From NCBI GenBank assembly GCA_002490525.1, contig DKUE01000037.1, forward strand, positions 71,704-135,703: a stretch of DNA of 64,000 bases, in the 5' to 3' direction. Below, piece by piece: positions 7,494-16,354 of the stretch. Numbering within the stretch: position 1 is the stretch's first letter; the number at the start of each line of letters is the position of its first letter. This stretch comes from Ruminococcaceae bacterium UBA7212. GTDB lineage: Bacteria > Bacillota > Clostridia > Oscillospirales > Acutalibacteraceae. Position numbers and translations under genes: made by a program. Below the pieces are notes generated by a model. That model had not been told where the DNA came from. It saw only the letters and a list, made by a program, of their open reading frames with translations, and searched no databases.

Positions 7494-9218
7494 ATGAAAA
7501 AGTACTATGCGCAGTACAAACTGCAATTTATTATGGGACCCGCCTTCAAGCTGGCGGAAGCGATTTTGGAGCTTTTGGTGCCGCTTGTGATGGCGCGCAT
7601 CATTGATGTCGGCGTGAAAAACGGCGATGTGCCCTATATTTTAAAAATGGGCGGCGTTATGTTCCTGCTCGGCGCGGTCGGTTTGGGCTTTGCCGTCATC
7701 TGCCAATACAGCGCGGCAGTGGCACAGCAAGGTGTGGGTACGGCGCTTCGGCGGGATTTGTTCAAAAAAATCAACGAACTATCAGCATCCGACCGTGCGA
7801 AATTCTCGAATGCCACATTGATTACACGCATTACAAACGATGTCAACCAAATACAGTCCGGCGTTGCCATGCTCATTCGCCTAATGTTCCGTTCCCCTTT
7901 TTTGATTGCGGGCTCGCTCGTCATGGCAATGGCACTGGATTTAAAAATGTCGGTTATCTTCTTTGTTGCCGGTTTCATTGTCAGCGGCGTGATGTATTAT
8001 GTTCTGAGCCGTTCCTTGCCGCTGTACCGAAAAATCCAGAAAAAACTGGACGTACTTTCCCGCATTACGGGTGAAATGCTTTCGGGCGTGCGGGTTATCC
8101 GCGCATTCGGAAAAAACAGTCATGAAAAAAAGCGGTTCGGCGATGCAAATACAGATGTGACAAAAGTGTGTGTGCGTGTTGCAAAGCTGAATGCGTACTT
8201 GAATCCCCTCACCTTTGCCGTCATCAATCTCGGCATTGTGGCAATTCTATATTTCGGCGGTAAAAATGTCGACCTCGGCAATTTCATGCAGGGTGAAGTC
8301 ATTGCCTTTACCAATTATATGACACAAATCTCACTTTCTATTATTGTATTTGCCAATGTTATTGTGGTTTTTACCAAAGCGGCGGCAAGCATTGACCGCG
8401 TCAAAGAAGTTTTGGAAACAGAAAGCTCTATGGCAGAAGGCAGACTCAGCACAGTGCACACAGAAGCGGAAACTGCAATTTCTTTTCGAAATGTCGGATT
8501 CTCCTTTACGGATTCCGAAGAACAAGTGCTTTCCGATATAAATTTGGAAATCCGAAAAGGCCAGACCGTCGGTATTATCGGCGGTACGGGATCCGGAAAG
8601 ACCGCACTTGTCAATCTGATTTTGCGGCTGTATGACGCAAACAGCGGCGAGGTGCTTGTATGCGGAGAAAATGTAAAAAACTATACCTATAAAGCCCTGC
8701 GCGGCACAGTGCATATTGTTTCGCAGGGCAACAGGCTTTTTAAGGGCACAGTTCGCGAAAACCTGCTTTGCGGCAAAACAGATATTTCCGACATCGAATT
8801 GGAAACTGCACTCACTGTTTCGCAAAGTGCGGAATTTGTCAAGAAGCTGCCCAAAGGCTTAGATACGGAAGTGGAAGAAGGCGGCAAAAACTTTTCGGGC
8901 GGACAGAAGCAGAGATTATCAGTTGCCCGCGCTTTGGTCGGCAATCCTGATATATTGATTTTAGACGATGCCTCAAGCGCACTTGATTATGCAACGGATG
9001 CAAAAATGCGGCGCGAAATTGCCGCGCTTTACAAGGAAAAAACCGTTATTTTGGTTTCCCAGCGCATCAGTTCCGTAAAATCGGCGGATAAAATCGTATT
9101 GATAGATGACGGGCGCATCTGCGGCGAAGGCACACACGATGTGCTTTACCGTGAAAATGCACTGTACCGCGAAATCTGCGATTCTCAGCTTTCCGAAAGT
9201 GAGGGGACAGTCCAATGA
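7494..9218 (+). CDS. ABC exporter subunit with degenerate ATPase site (permease-ATPase fusion)
   Basis: This 574-residue half-transporter has an N-terminal membrane domain (about 1-310) and a C-terminal ATPase with Walker A GGTGSGKT (about 363), a canonical signature FSGGQKQRLS (about 470) and Walker B ILILDDASSALD. The usual catalytic Glu after Walker B is Asp, and the switch His is replaced by Gln (LVSQR). The partner gene has complementary changes, so the two form an asymmetric heterodimer of the BmrCD/TM287-288 kind. The substrate cannot be deduced: drugs, lipids and peptides are all exported by this family. The ATG has AGGAGAAAG upstream. The stop overlaps the next start by 4 bases. Confidence 0.93.
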   Translation: MKKYYAQYKLQFIMGPAFKLAEAILELLVPLVMARIIDVGVKNGDVPYILKMGGVMFLLGAVGLGFAVICQYSAAVAQQGVGTALRRDLFKKINELSASDRAKFSNATLITRITNDVNQIQSGVAMLIRLMFRSPFLIAGSLVMAMALDLKMSVIFFVAGFIVSGVMYYVLSRSLPLYRKIQKKLDVLSRITGEMLSGVRVIRAFGKNSHEKKRFGDANTDVTKVCVRVAKLNAYLNPLTFAVINLGIVAILYFGGKNVDLGNFMQGEVIAFTNYMTQISLSIIVFANVIVVFTKAAASIDRVKEVLETESSMAEGRLSTVHTEAETAISFRNVGFSFTDSEEQVLSDINLEIRKGQTVGIIGGTGSGKTALVNLILRLYDANSGEVLVCGENVKNYTYKALRGTVHIVSQGNRLFKGTVRENLLCGKTDISDIELETALTVSQSAEFVKKLPKGLDTEVEEGGKNFSGGQKQRLSVARALVGNPDILILDDASSALDYATDAKMRREIAALYKEKTVILVSQRISSVKSADKIVLIDDGRICGEGTHDVLYRENALYREICDSQLSESEGTVQ

Positions 9219-10948
9219 AAACCTTTAAACGATTGTTAGAGTTCATAAAACCATTTAAGAAAAACTTGATTCTTGCCATTGTATCGGCTTTTATCGGCAT
9301 TGTGTGCTCCCTTCTTGTACCCGTATTCATCGGTTGGGGCGTAGACTGCATGGTCGGCGCGGGCGATGTAGACTTTCCGCACCTTTACAAAATCGCAGGC
9401 GGTCTTATCGCGGTAATTTTACTGTCCGCTTTGTTCCAATGGATTATGACCTATCACTCCAACAAACTGTCTTATTATACGGTAGAGCGCATGCGCAACG
9501 ATGTATTCAAAAAGCTGACACGCGTACCGCTTGCCTACATTGATTGCACCGCGCATGGCGATATCATCAATACTGCCGTTACAGATATCGACATTGTCGG
9601 CACAGGGCTTCTGCAAGGCTTTACGCAGGTATTTTCAGGCGTGGTGACTATTCTCGGCACGCTGATTTTCATGTTCGTGTTAAATCCCTGGATTGCCCTG
9701 GTCGTGGTGGTTTTAACACCGCTGTCCTTCTTTGTTTCCTCCTTTATCGCAAAAGGCTCTCATGACAAATACCGCGAACAGGCAAAGCTACGCGGTAAAA
9801 TGACGGGCTTCGCCTCGGAAATGATTGACGGCGAAACGCTTGTCAAAGCCTATTCCATGGAAGACAGCAGTGCCGAAATATTCGATGAAATGAACCGAAA
9901 ACTGCAAAAAGTCGGCATCATTGCACATTTTTATTCGGCACTTTCCAATCCCTGCACGCGATTTGTGAATGCTACCGTGTATGCGGGTGTGGCAATTGCA
10001 GGCGCATACCTTTGTGTAAAAGGCAGTCTTTCCGTGGGCGAGCTGACCTCATTCCTCGCCTACTGTTCACAATACACAAAGCCGTTCAACGAAATTTCAG
10101 GCGTAGTCGCAGAATTCCAAAACGCCTTGGCAAGCGCCAACCGCGTATTTCGTCTTTTGGATGCTGAAGAGGAAAACGACGACAGTGACTTGCCGAAATT
10201 GCAGGTTAAAAACGGCAGTGTGGATTTTTCCGATGTGCATTTCTCATACAGCGAGACAAAGCCGCTGATTCGCGATTTTTCTTTGGATGTGAAAAGCGGA
10301 CAGACGGTAGCGGTAGTCGGTCCGACCGGATGCGGCAAAACGACGTTAATCAATCTGTTAATGCGCTTTTACGATGTAAAACACGGGCATATTACGGTAG
10401 ACGGGCAGGATGTACGCACCGTGACACGTGACAGTCTGCGCAGTGCATTCGGTATGGTTTTGCAGGACACTTGGCTGTTTGAAGGTACAGTGCGCGAAAA
10501 CATTGCCTACGGTGTGGAAAACGCAACAGAAGAAGAAATTGTTGCGGCAGCAAAAGCTGCTTATGCACACGGCTTCATCAAGCGGTTACCGCAAGGGTAT
10601 GACACGATACTGACTGAAAACGGCGATAATATTTCCGAAGGACAAAAGCAGCTGCTTTCCATTGCGCGGGTGATGCTCAAAAAACCGCCGATGCTCATTT
10701 TGGACGAAGCGACCAGCAACATTGACACACGCACTGAAGTACGGATTCAAAAAGCCTTTGCCGAGTTGATGGAAGGACGCACCAGCTTTATTGTGGCGCA
10801 CCGGCTTTCGACCATTCGAAATGCGGACGTCATTCTTGTGATGCGCAATGGACAGATTTTAGAACAGGGTACACACAGTGACCTTCTCTCTGAAAAAGGC
10901 TTTTATTACGAATTGTACAACAGCCAGTTTGCAAAAACAGAAGCTTAA
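9215..10948 (+). CDS. ABC exporter subunit, catalytic partner (permease-ATPase fusion)
   Basis: This is the second half-transporter (577 residues): a membrane domain (about 1-310), Walker A GPTGCGKTT (about 370), Walker B LILDEATSNID with the catalytic Glu, and the switch His in FIVAHRLST. Its signature motif is ISEGQKQLLS rather than the canonical SGGQ. In a head-to-tail dimer this weak signature faces the weak Walker B of the first subunit, leaving one competent and one degenerate ATP site. It is translationally coupled to the preceding gene through ATGA, and a strong terminator follows immediately. Confidence 0.93.
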   Translation: MKTFKRLLEFIKPFKKNLILAIVSAFIGIVCSLLVPVFIGWGVDCMVGAGDVDFPHLYKIAGGLIAVILLSALFQWIMTYHSNKLSYYTVERMRNDVFKKLTRVPLAYIDCTAHGDIINTAVTDIDIVGTGLLQGFTQVFSGVVTILGTLIFMFVLNPWIALVVVVLTPLSFFVSSFIAKGSHDKYREQAKLRGKMTGFASEMIDGETLVKAYSMEDSSAEIFDEMNRKLQKVGIIAHFYSALSNPCTRFVNATVYAGVAIAGAYLCVKGSLSVGELTSFLAYCSQYTKPFNEISGVVAEFQNALASANRVFRLLDAEEENDDSDLPKLQVKNGSVDFSDVHFSYSETKPLIRDFSLDVKSGQTVAVVGPTGCGKTTLINLLMRFYDVKHGHITVDGQDVRTVTRDSLRSAFGMVLQDTWLFEGTVRENIAYGVENATEEEIVAAAKAAYAHGFIKRLPQGYDTILTENGDNISEGQKQLLSIARVMLKKPPMLILDEATSNIDTRTEVRIQKAFAELMEGRTSFIVAHRLSTIRNADVILVMRNGQILEQGTHSDLLSEKGFYYELYNSQFAKTEA

Positions 10949-10949
10949 A

Positions 10950-10989
10950 AACCCCCGTAAATTACACTGTACGTAATTTACGGGGGTTT
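10950..10989. terminator. Bidirectional terminator between convergent genes
   Basis: ACCCCCGTAAATTAC pairs perfectly with GTAATTTACGGGGGT around a 7-base loop. It sits just after the exporter stop codon and just beyond the stop of the convergent PII-like gene. Confidence 0.88.
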
Positions 10990-10995
10990 CATTCT

Positions 10996-11343
10996 CTACT
11001 CCGCATGCAAACCGTCGGTAAAACCCAGCGGTACGGTTAAAAATACGCCGGTATTTTCTCGGTTCAGACCGCCTGTAATCTCCAACACGATTTTGTGTGC
11101 AAGCTTTATATTTTCTGCCGTCATTGCCGACAGGAGCAGTTTGCTTTTCTCCTTGCTTTCAGGGTTCAGATATCTCTGCAAAGAACTGAACACGGGCGGT
11201 TTGGCAAGCGTGCTGTCTGCCAGCGCCTGCAAAGCGCCTTCGCAGTCGAGCAAGGTGCCGCCGCGAATCCCTGCTTCCATCATACGCACCAAAATTTCGT
11301 CCATCACCGCGGAGTCGTGCATAACCAATATCAAAAGCTCCAT
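10996..11343 (-). CDS. PII-like small protein (predicted)
   Basis: This 115-residue cytosolic protein has the order strand (MELLILVMH), helix (MDEILVRMMEAGIRGGTLL), a variable loop (about 45-68), strand (KSKLLLSAM), helix (AENIKLAHKIVLEIT) and a terminal strand (GVFLTVPL). The pattern fits the ferredoxin-like fold of PII/CutA-type trimeric sensors, with a T-loop region unlike classical GlnB and lacking the uridylylated Tyr motif. The ligand is unknown. It is transcribed alone, convergent with the exporter and divergent from the pseudouridine synthase. The fold call is from pattern only and could be wrong. Confidence 0.6.
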   Translation of the reverse strand: MELLILVMHDSAVMDEILVRMMEAGIRGGTLLDCEGALQALADSTLAKPPVFSSLQRYLNPESKEKSKLLLSAMTAENIKLAHKIVLEITGGLNRENTGVFLTVPLGFTDGLHAE

Positions 11344-11418
11344 CGCTTGCCTCCGTGAAAAAGTTATGGTATCATTTTATATAAATTTATAAAGAATTGC
11401 AAGTCCCGAGGTGAAAAA

Positions 11419-12285
11419 ATGGCAAGGCAACTGGAATTTCTGATTGACGCGCGTTTCAACGGCAAAAAAATCCGAGAGTATTTGAAAAGTGAGGCGAAGG
11501 TATCGCACCGCATGCTGTGCATACTCAAGCGCACGCCGCTCGGCATCACAGTCAACGGTGCACATGCGCGAACCGTTGACCTCCTGCATACGGGAGACAC
11601 ACTTGTTTTGACGCTCCCGAATGATGAAGTTTCCGCCACGCCGACACCAACGGATATTCCGATTGAAATCTTATATATGGACGATGATTTGATTGTTGTC
11701 AATAAACAGGCCGGACTTGCGATGCACGAAACGCACAACCATCAGGGGGACGCCCTTTCGAACGCACTGGCATATTATCTCATACAGCGCGGTGAACCTG
11801 CCGTATTCCGCGCAGTCGGCAGACTTGACAAAGGAACATCCGGTATTGTAGTCTGTGCACGCAACAAATACTGTGCCGCACGGCTTTCCGGGCAGATTCA
11901 AAAGACATATTTCGCAGTAGCAGATGGCGTATTTACGGACAGCGGCACAATAGATGCGCCGATTTTCCGTCCCGACCCAAACAAAACCCTGCGTGCAGTC
12001 GGTGAAAACGGGGAACGGGCAGTCACACACTGGGAAGCGATTCGCACGGACGGCAAATGCACCTTACTGCGAATTCATTTGGAAACAGGACGCACACACC
12101 AAATCCGCGTGCATTTTGCACATCTCGGGGCGCCGCTCGTAGGCGATGATATGTACGGCAGTACAGATTTACGGCTGACACACCAAGCACTGCACTGCGG
12201 GGAATGCCTTTTCATGCATCCCGTCTCAGGAAAAGCTTTGACCGTTACTGCACCGATGCCTGAAGATCTGCAAAGGTTGGTGTAA
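11419..12285 (+). CDS. RluA-family pseudouridine synthase
   Basis: This 288-residue enzyme isomerises uridine to pseudouridine in rRNA or tRNA. The N-terminal 80 residues resemble the S4-like RNA-binding part of RluD types, and the catalytic domain shows ILYMDDDLIVVNKQAG (about 85), the active-site Asp in VGRLDKGTSG (about 135), and the C-terminal RTHQIRVHFAHLGAPLVGD. The family usually has HRLD, so the His-to-Gly change in the motif is a small oddity, but the Asp is intact. It starts at ATG behind CGAGGTG. The acetyltransferase gene follows after 11 bases, so they are probably co-transcribed. The exact target uridine cannot be told. Confidence 0.92.
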   Translation: MARQLEFLIDARFNGKKIREYLKSEAKVSHRMLCILKRTPLGITVNGAHARTVDLLHTGDTLVLTLPNDEVSATPTPTDIPIEILYMDDDLIVVNKQAGLAMHETHNHQGDALSNALAYYLIQRGEPAVFRAVGRLDKGTSGIVVCARNKYCAARLSGQIQKTYFAVADGVFTDSGTIDAPIFRPDPNKTLRAVGENGERAVTHWEAIRTDGKCTLLRIHLETGRTHQIRVHFAHLGAPLVGDDMYGSTDLRLTHQALHCGECLFMHPVSGKALTVTAPMPEDLQRLV

Positions 12286-12296
12286 AGAAAATAAAA

Positions 12297-12755
12297 ATGC
12301 ATACAAAAATTATCGAAGTCACACAAAATAAAAAAGAATATCTTCCCCTTCTGCTCCTCGGCGACGAACAGGAAAATATGATTGACCGCTATCTTGCACA
12401 CGGCACAATGCTTTTACTGCAAACGGATAACGCCCCTGTCGGCGTATGTGTATTTACGGACGAGGGAAACGGCGTTTTTGAAGTCAAAAATATCGCCGTC
12501 TCTAACGCTTTTCAGCGGTGCGGATACGGCAAACAGCTACTGACAGCCGCCGAAAACGTATGCCGTGCGTGCGGCGGAACGGTTTTACAAGTCGGCACGG
12601 GCGAAAGTCCGCTGACCGTACCGTTTTATGAAGCTTGCGGCTTTTGCTATTCGCACCGCATTCCGAATTTTTTCACGGATAATTATGACCATCCGATTTT
12701 TGAGGGCGGTGTACAATTGCGGGATATGGTGTATTTGAGAAAGGATTTGCTGTAA
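12297..12755 (+). CDS. GNAT-family N-acetyltransferase
   Basis: This 152-residue acetyltransferase has the acetyl-CoA binding motif A around EVKNIAVSNAFQRCGYGKQL (residues about 62-81), with QRCGYG as the pyrophosphate loop, and the motif-B region VPFYEACGFCYSHR. The substrate is not evident; homologues act on small molecules or protein N-termini. It follows the pseudouridine synthase by 11 bases. The downstream 225 bases hold no gene but contain direct repeats that belong to the following ABC system. Confidence 0.85.
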   Translation: MHTKIIEVTQNKKEYLPLLLLGDEQENMIDRYLAHGTMLLLQTDNAPVGVCVFTDEGNGVFEVKNIAVSNAFQRCGYGKQLLTAAENVCRACGGTVLQVGTGESPLTVPFYEACGFCYSHRIPNFFTDNYDHPIFEGGVQLRDMVYLRKDLL

Positions 12756-12894
12756 GTTTCTCTCCGACTGCGGGCCGTTGAGGTTACTGCTTCGCCATTA
12801 CCCTTTTGTCGCTTCATGACATTTCCCCTAAACGGGGAATCTGCGCCGACCCCTACAAAGTTCATACAGAATCCAAAAACAAAAAATGACAGAA

Positions 12895-12937
12895 TTGTAA
12901 GTTGAAATTCACCGAAGTGTAAGAATGTTTTTATAAA
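12895..12937 (+). promoter_or_regulatory. Direct-repeat activator site and -10 of the MacB/FtsX-type ABC operon
   Basis: TTGTAAG (12895-12901) and GTGTAAG (12917-12923) are spaced 22 bases start to start, two helical turns, as OmpR-family dimers prefer. A TATAAA -10 follows at 12932-12937 with no recognisable -35. Together this suggests an activator-dependent promoter; the identity of the regulator is unknown. Confidence 0.45.
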
Positions 12938-12981
12938 ATGGTGTCATCAAAGGCAAAAAGCCCTCGAAAGGAGACAACACA

Positions 12982-13665
12982 ATGAAAATTGTAACGGTTG
13001 AACATCTCTCAAAGGTTTACGGCAAAGGTGACACCGCCGTGCACGCATTGGACGATGTTTCATTTTCCATCGAACAAGGACAGTTTGTGGCAATTGTCGG
13101 TCCGTCGGGTTCCGGAAAATCTACATTACTGCATATTTTGGGCGGTGTAGATACCCCCACAAGCGGCAAGGTACAAATCGGCGATACAGACATAAGCAAA
13201 TTGGATGAAACCGCGCTTGCCATTTTCCGCAGACGGCAAATCGGTCTGATTTACCAGTTTTATAACCTGATTCCGATTTTGACCGTAGAGGAAAATATGA
13301 CTCTTCCCCTGCTGTTGGACGGGAAAAAGCCCGACCGGCAGATGCTGCACACCTTAGTATCTACCTTAGGTCTTTCCGAGCGCCTGCACCACCTGCCCAA
13401 TCAACTTTCAGGCGGTCAGCAGCAGCGTGTTTCCATCGGCAGAGCGTTACTTAACAATCCCGCGCTGATGCTTGCCGACGAACCTACAGGCAATTTGGAC
13501 AGTGAAAACAGCAAAGAAATTATCGCGCTGTTGCGGCGGTTTAACCGCGAATTCAATCAAACCGTCATCATTATCACACATGATGAGCGCATCGCCCTTT
13601 CCGCTGACCGCGTGATCTCGGTACAGGACGGCAAAATCGTCAGAGACGAGGTGCGTATACCGTGA
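12982..13665 (+). CDS. ABC transporter ATPase, LolD/MacB-BceA type
   Basis: This 227-residue ATP-binding protein has Walker A GPSGSGKST (about 36), the Q loop at YQFYNLIP, signature LSGGQQQRVS (about 139), Walker B LMLADEPTGNLD and the switch His in IIITHDE. It belongs to the group that energises mechanotransmission permeases with FtsX domains, moving lipoproteins, peptides or antimicrobial peptides rather than classical solutes. It starts at ATG behind AAAGGAG and overlaps the permease gene by 4 bases. No adjacent Bce-type kinase exists, which is unusual for peptide-detoxification versions. Confidence 0.94.
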   Translation: MKIVTVEHLSKVYGKGDTAVHALDDVSFSIEQGQFVAIVGPSGSGKSTLLHILGGVDTPTSGKVQIGDTDISKLDETALAIFRRRQIGLIYQFYNLIPILTVEENMTLPLLLDGKKPDRQMLHTLVSTLGLSERLHHLPNQLSGGQQQRVSIGRALLNNPALMLADEPTGNLDSENSKEIIALLRRFNREFNQTVIIITHDERIALSADRVISVQDGKIVRDEVRIP

Positions 13666-16193
13666 ATATCGTCAACAAATTAACGCTTCGGCATTTAAAA
13701 GAAAATAAAAAGCGTACAGTAATCACGGTTATCGGCATCATTATTTCCGTGGCAATGATTACTGCCACCTGCGTATCGGTCACCTCGCTGTTGAGTCTCT
13801 TTGAAAAATCCACACGCTACAACAGCGGCGACTGGCACTGTCAACTGCTTTCCGCAACTGCAGAGCAGGTGCAGAAGCTTTCGGAAAACCGAGATTTAAA
13901 ATATGTCGCACTGTATACAAATCACGAGGAAGAAGGCTACGGCTTCAATATCCACAACCGGGAGCGGGAATCGCTCGGTGTGGGCAGTATCGGTGCAGGC
14001 AACCGCGATTACTTCTCGGCATTTTTGACGGCCCCTTATACGGGCAATGTCCCTTCCAACGAAAATGAAATTATGGTCACGCAGGACTTTTTGACAAAAA
14101 ACAAGCTCGACTGGAAGCTCGGCGATGTCGTGACGATAGATATAGGTAAACGCACACAAGTCTACGAAGACGGTGTAGTCGAACCGATTGTCGGCAAATA
14201 CAGCATCGGGGAAACCTTCCAAAGTATCGGCGAAAAAAAGTTCACGGTTGTCGGTATTTTGCAGGAGAAAAACGAACCGACAAGAAGTATTCCGATTTTG
14301 CGCGGACTCGCCACAGGCGAAGACAACAACGCTTCCGTGTTTATAACCGCAAATACTTTAAACAAAGATACGGAATCTCTGATAAAAAATGCCGTGCAAA
14401 CTGTAGGCATTTCGGAAGAGTCCATGAATTTTCACAGAGATTTGTTCCGATACAATCTGATTCTTCGCGATGCTGACCCTGCGCTGACAACGATTGCAGG
14501 CTTCTCTTTGATTATATTAGTCATCATTGTGATTGCTTCGGTTATGCTCATTTACAATGCGTTCGGCATTTCGATTTCCGAGCGTTCCCGTTACCTCGGT
14601 ATGCTTGCCTCCGTCGGTGCAACGCGTGCGCAAAAGCGGAATTCCGTCTATTTTGAAGGCTTCGTTTTAGGGCTTATCGGCATTCCCTTGGGCTTCGGCG
14701 CGGGTATTTTGGGGATGTTCATCACATTTCAAGCTTTGCAGCCGCTGATTGCAGAATCGGGCTTGAACATAAGTGATTCTGCGGCCTTGGTCTTAGACTT
14801 TCCGTGGTGGATTCTGCTTGTAATTGCGGCGGTCAGCGCCGTTACCATTGCCATCTCGGCATTTATTCCCGCAAAGCGCGCTTCCAAAACCACCCCGATT
14901 GATTCGCTTCGGCAAAATACGGACATCAAGGTAAAGGCAAAGCATTTGCGCTCCCCGCGCATTGTGCGCACGATTTTCGGCTATGAGGGAGAGCTTGCTT
15001 ACAAAAATATGAAGCGCAACGGCAAAAAATCCCGTGTGATTACAAGCTCTTTGGTACTGTCTATCATTCTGTTTTTATCAGTCAACACCTTCTGTTCCAT
15101 GTTTATGGAAGCGAATAAAATGTCCACAGCCATTCCCTATCAGATTTCTGTTAACATCTTAGACAAACACGCCGAACAGTTCCGCGCGGATGCGGCAAAA
15201 TTAGACAGTGCGGACAAAATGTACGGCGTTGAAAATCTGATGCTGCATGTCAAAACCGACAAAGCAAATTACAAAAGCGCCTATGCTGACAGATATGAAG
15301 AGAAAGGCTTTACCATATATGTTGCTGTGGTAGACGACATCGACTTTAATATCTTCTGCCGAGAAAACGGTATGGACCACAAAGCCTTTTACGACACCTC
15401 AGCTGGCTTGCCGATTCTGCTTCTCAACGGTATGGACCGCACAGAAACTGCCGCAAAGGTTTTTGAGGACTGCATTGTGGGCACATCTCTCTCCACAGGT
15501 GAAGACGGCATATTGCCGCCGTTGGATGTCAAAGGTCTCATCAGTTATAAAAACAGTGACAATTATTGCTACGATCTTCTGCCTGCGGGTGTAATTTGCG
15601 CCTATGCACCGAAAAGCGCGGTGGAAGAAAAAGAGATGATGGCTTCGGATATCATCGGCTTTGAGACAGACGACCATGAAAAGCTCTATAACGATTTAAT
15701 GCTGCTCGGTGAAAGCGGCGAATACGGCAAAATCAACGTAGTGGATTATCAAGAGCAAATGCGTATGATGAATTCCACGCTGATGATTATGCAGGTATTT
15801 ATTTACGGCTTTATCGCGCTGATGACGCTGATTGCGGCGGCAAATATTTTCAACACCGTTTCCACCAGCATCGACCTGCGCCGCAAGGAATTCGCTATGC
15901 TGAAATCCGTAGGCGTTACACCGAAGGGCTTCCGCCGTATGCTGCAATTCGAAAGTCTGTTTTACGGACTGAAAGCGCTGATTTACGGGCTGCCTTTAAG
16001 CATCGGCATCAGCTTCCTGATGTGGTACGCTTTAAATGAAGGCTCTATGACCATTCCGTTCCATCTCAACTGGCGCATTTATCTCGCCGTTATCGCTGCG
16101 GTGTTCCTGATTGTCGGGCTTTCTATGCTGTACTCTACGGCAAAGGTCAAAAAGGATACGATTATTTCCACACTGAAATCCGATATTATTTAG
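13662..16193 (+). CDS. FtsX-domain ABC permease
   Basis: This 843-residue permease is the partner of the upstream ATPase. It begins with a cytoplasmic KNKLTLRHLKENKKRT-like segment and a first helix (about 18-42), then a large extracytoplasmic domain to about 275. A first FtsX block of three helices (about 278-410) contains RSRYLGMLASVGATRAQ. A second segment with an anchoring helix (about 460-480) follows, with another extracytoplasmic part, and a C-terminal FtsX block (about 705-835) has RRKEFAMLKSVGVTPKG. The two-block layout resembles BceB/MacB-like permeases of Firmicutes. The start is GTG, coupled to the ATPase stop. The cargo is unknown. Confidence 0.92.
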   Translation: MNIVNKLTLRHLKENKKRTVITVIGIIISVAMITATCVSVTSLLSLFEKSTRYNSGDWHCQLLSATAEQVQKLSENRDLKYVALYTNHEEEGYGFNIHNRERESLGVGSIGAGNRDYFSAFLTAPYTGNVPSNENEIMVTQDFLTKNKLDWKLGDVVTIDIGKRTQVYEDGVVEPIVGKYSIGETFQSIGEKKFTVVGILQEKNEPTRSIPILRGLATGEDNNASVFITANTLNKDTESLIKNAVQTVGISEESMNFHRDLFRYNLILRDADPALTTIAGFSLIILVIIVIASVMLIYNAFGISISERSRYLGMLASVGATRAQKRNSVYFEGFVLGLIGIPLGFGAGILGMFITFQALQPLIAESGLNISDSAALVLDFPWWILLVIAAVSAVTIAISAFIPAKRASKTTPIDSLRQNTDIKVKAKHLRSPRIVRTIFGYEGELAYKNMKRNGKKSRVITSSLVLSIILFLSVNTFCSMFMEANKMSTAIPYQISVNILDKHAEQFRADAAKLDSADKMYGVENLMLHVKTDKANYKSAYADRYEEKGFTIYVAVVDDIDFNIFCRENGMDHKAFYDTSAGLPILLLNGMDRTETAAKVFEDCIVGTSLSTGEDGILPPLDVKGLISYKNSDNYCYDLLPAGVICAYAPKSAVEEKEMMASDIIGFETDDHEKLYNDLMLLGESGEYGKINVVDYQEQMRMMNSTLMIMQVFIYGFIALMTLIAAANIFNTVSTSIDLRRKEFAMLKSVGVTPKGFRRMLQFESLFYGLKALIYGLPLSIGISFLMWYALNEGSMTIPFHLNWRIYLAVIAAVFLIVGLSMLYSTAKVKKDTIISTLKSDII

Positions 16194-16215
16194 AAACGCT
16201 ACATTCCCTTTCTCT

Positions 16216-16229
16216 TAGCCGGACGGCTA
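16216..16229. repeat. Short palindrome TAGCCG-GA-CGGCTA, copy 1
   Basis: This perfect 6-bp inverted repeat with a two-base centre lies after the permease gene. The same 14 bases, with matching flanks (TTAGCC...GGCTATA), recur at 56328-56341 in front of a Cys-rich protein gene. Its meaning is unknown. Confidence 0.45.
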
Positions 16230-16246
16230 TACCCTTATACACACAA

Positions 16247-16290
16247 GCGAAACGCGCAGAGCAGAAATGTTCTGTGCGTTTTGCTTTTTT
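16247..16290 (+). terminator. Terminator after the ABC permease
   Basis: GCGAAACGC-CAGA pairs with TCTG-GCGTTTTGC through one mismatch and is followed by TTTTTT. It separates the ABC operon from the sporulation genes. Confidence 0.8.
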
Positions 16291-16354
16291 CGGTATACCG
16301 CGGACAGGAGTTGCATAGAAATGTGTAGAAAGAATTTAACGAGGAGCGGTTGAA

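Noticed and set aside
7265..7495. Minus-strand frame of about 76 residues containing VILSDSEES-type sequence
   Set aside because: It only translates the dispersed repeat; the same peptide-like string appears wherever this repeat type occurs and has no ribosome site.
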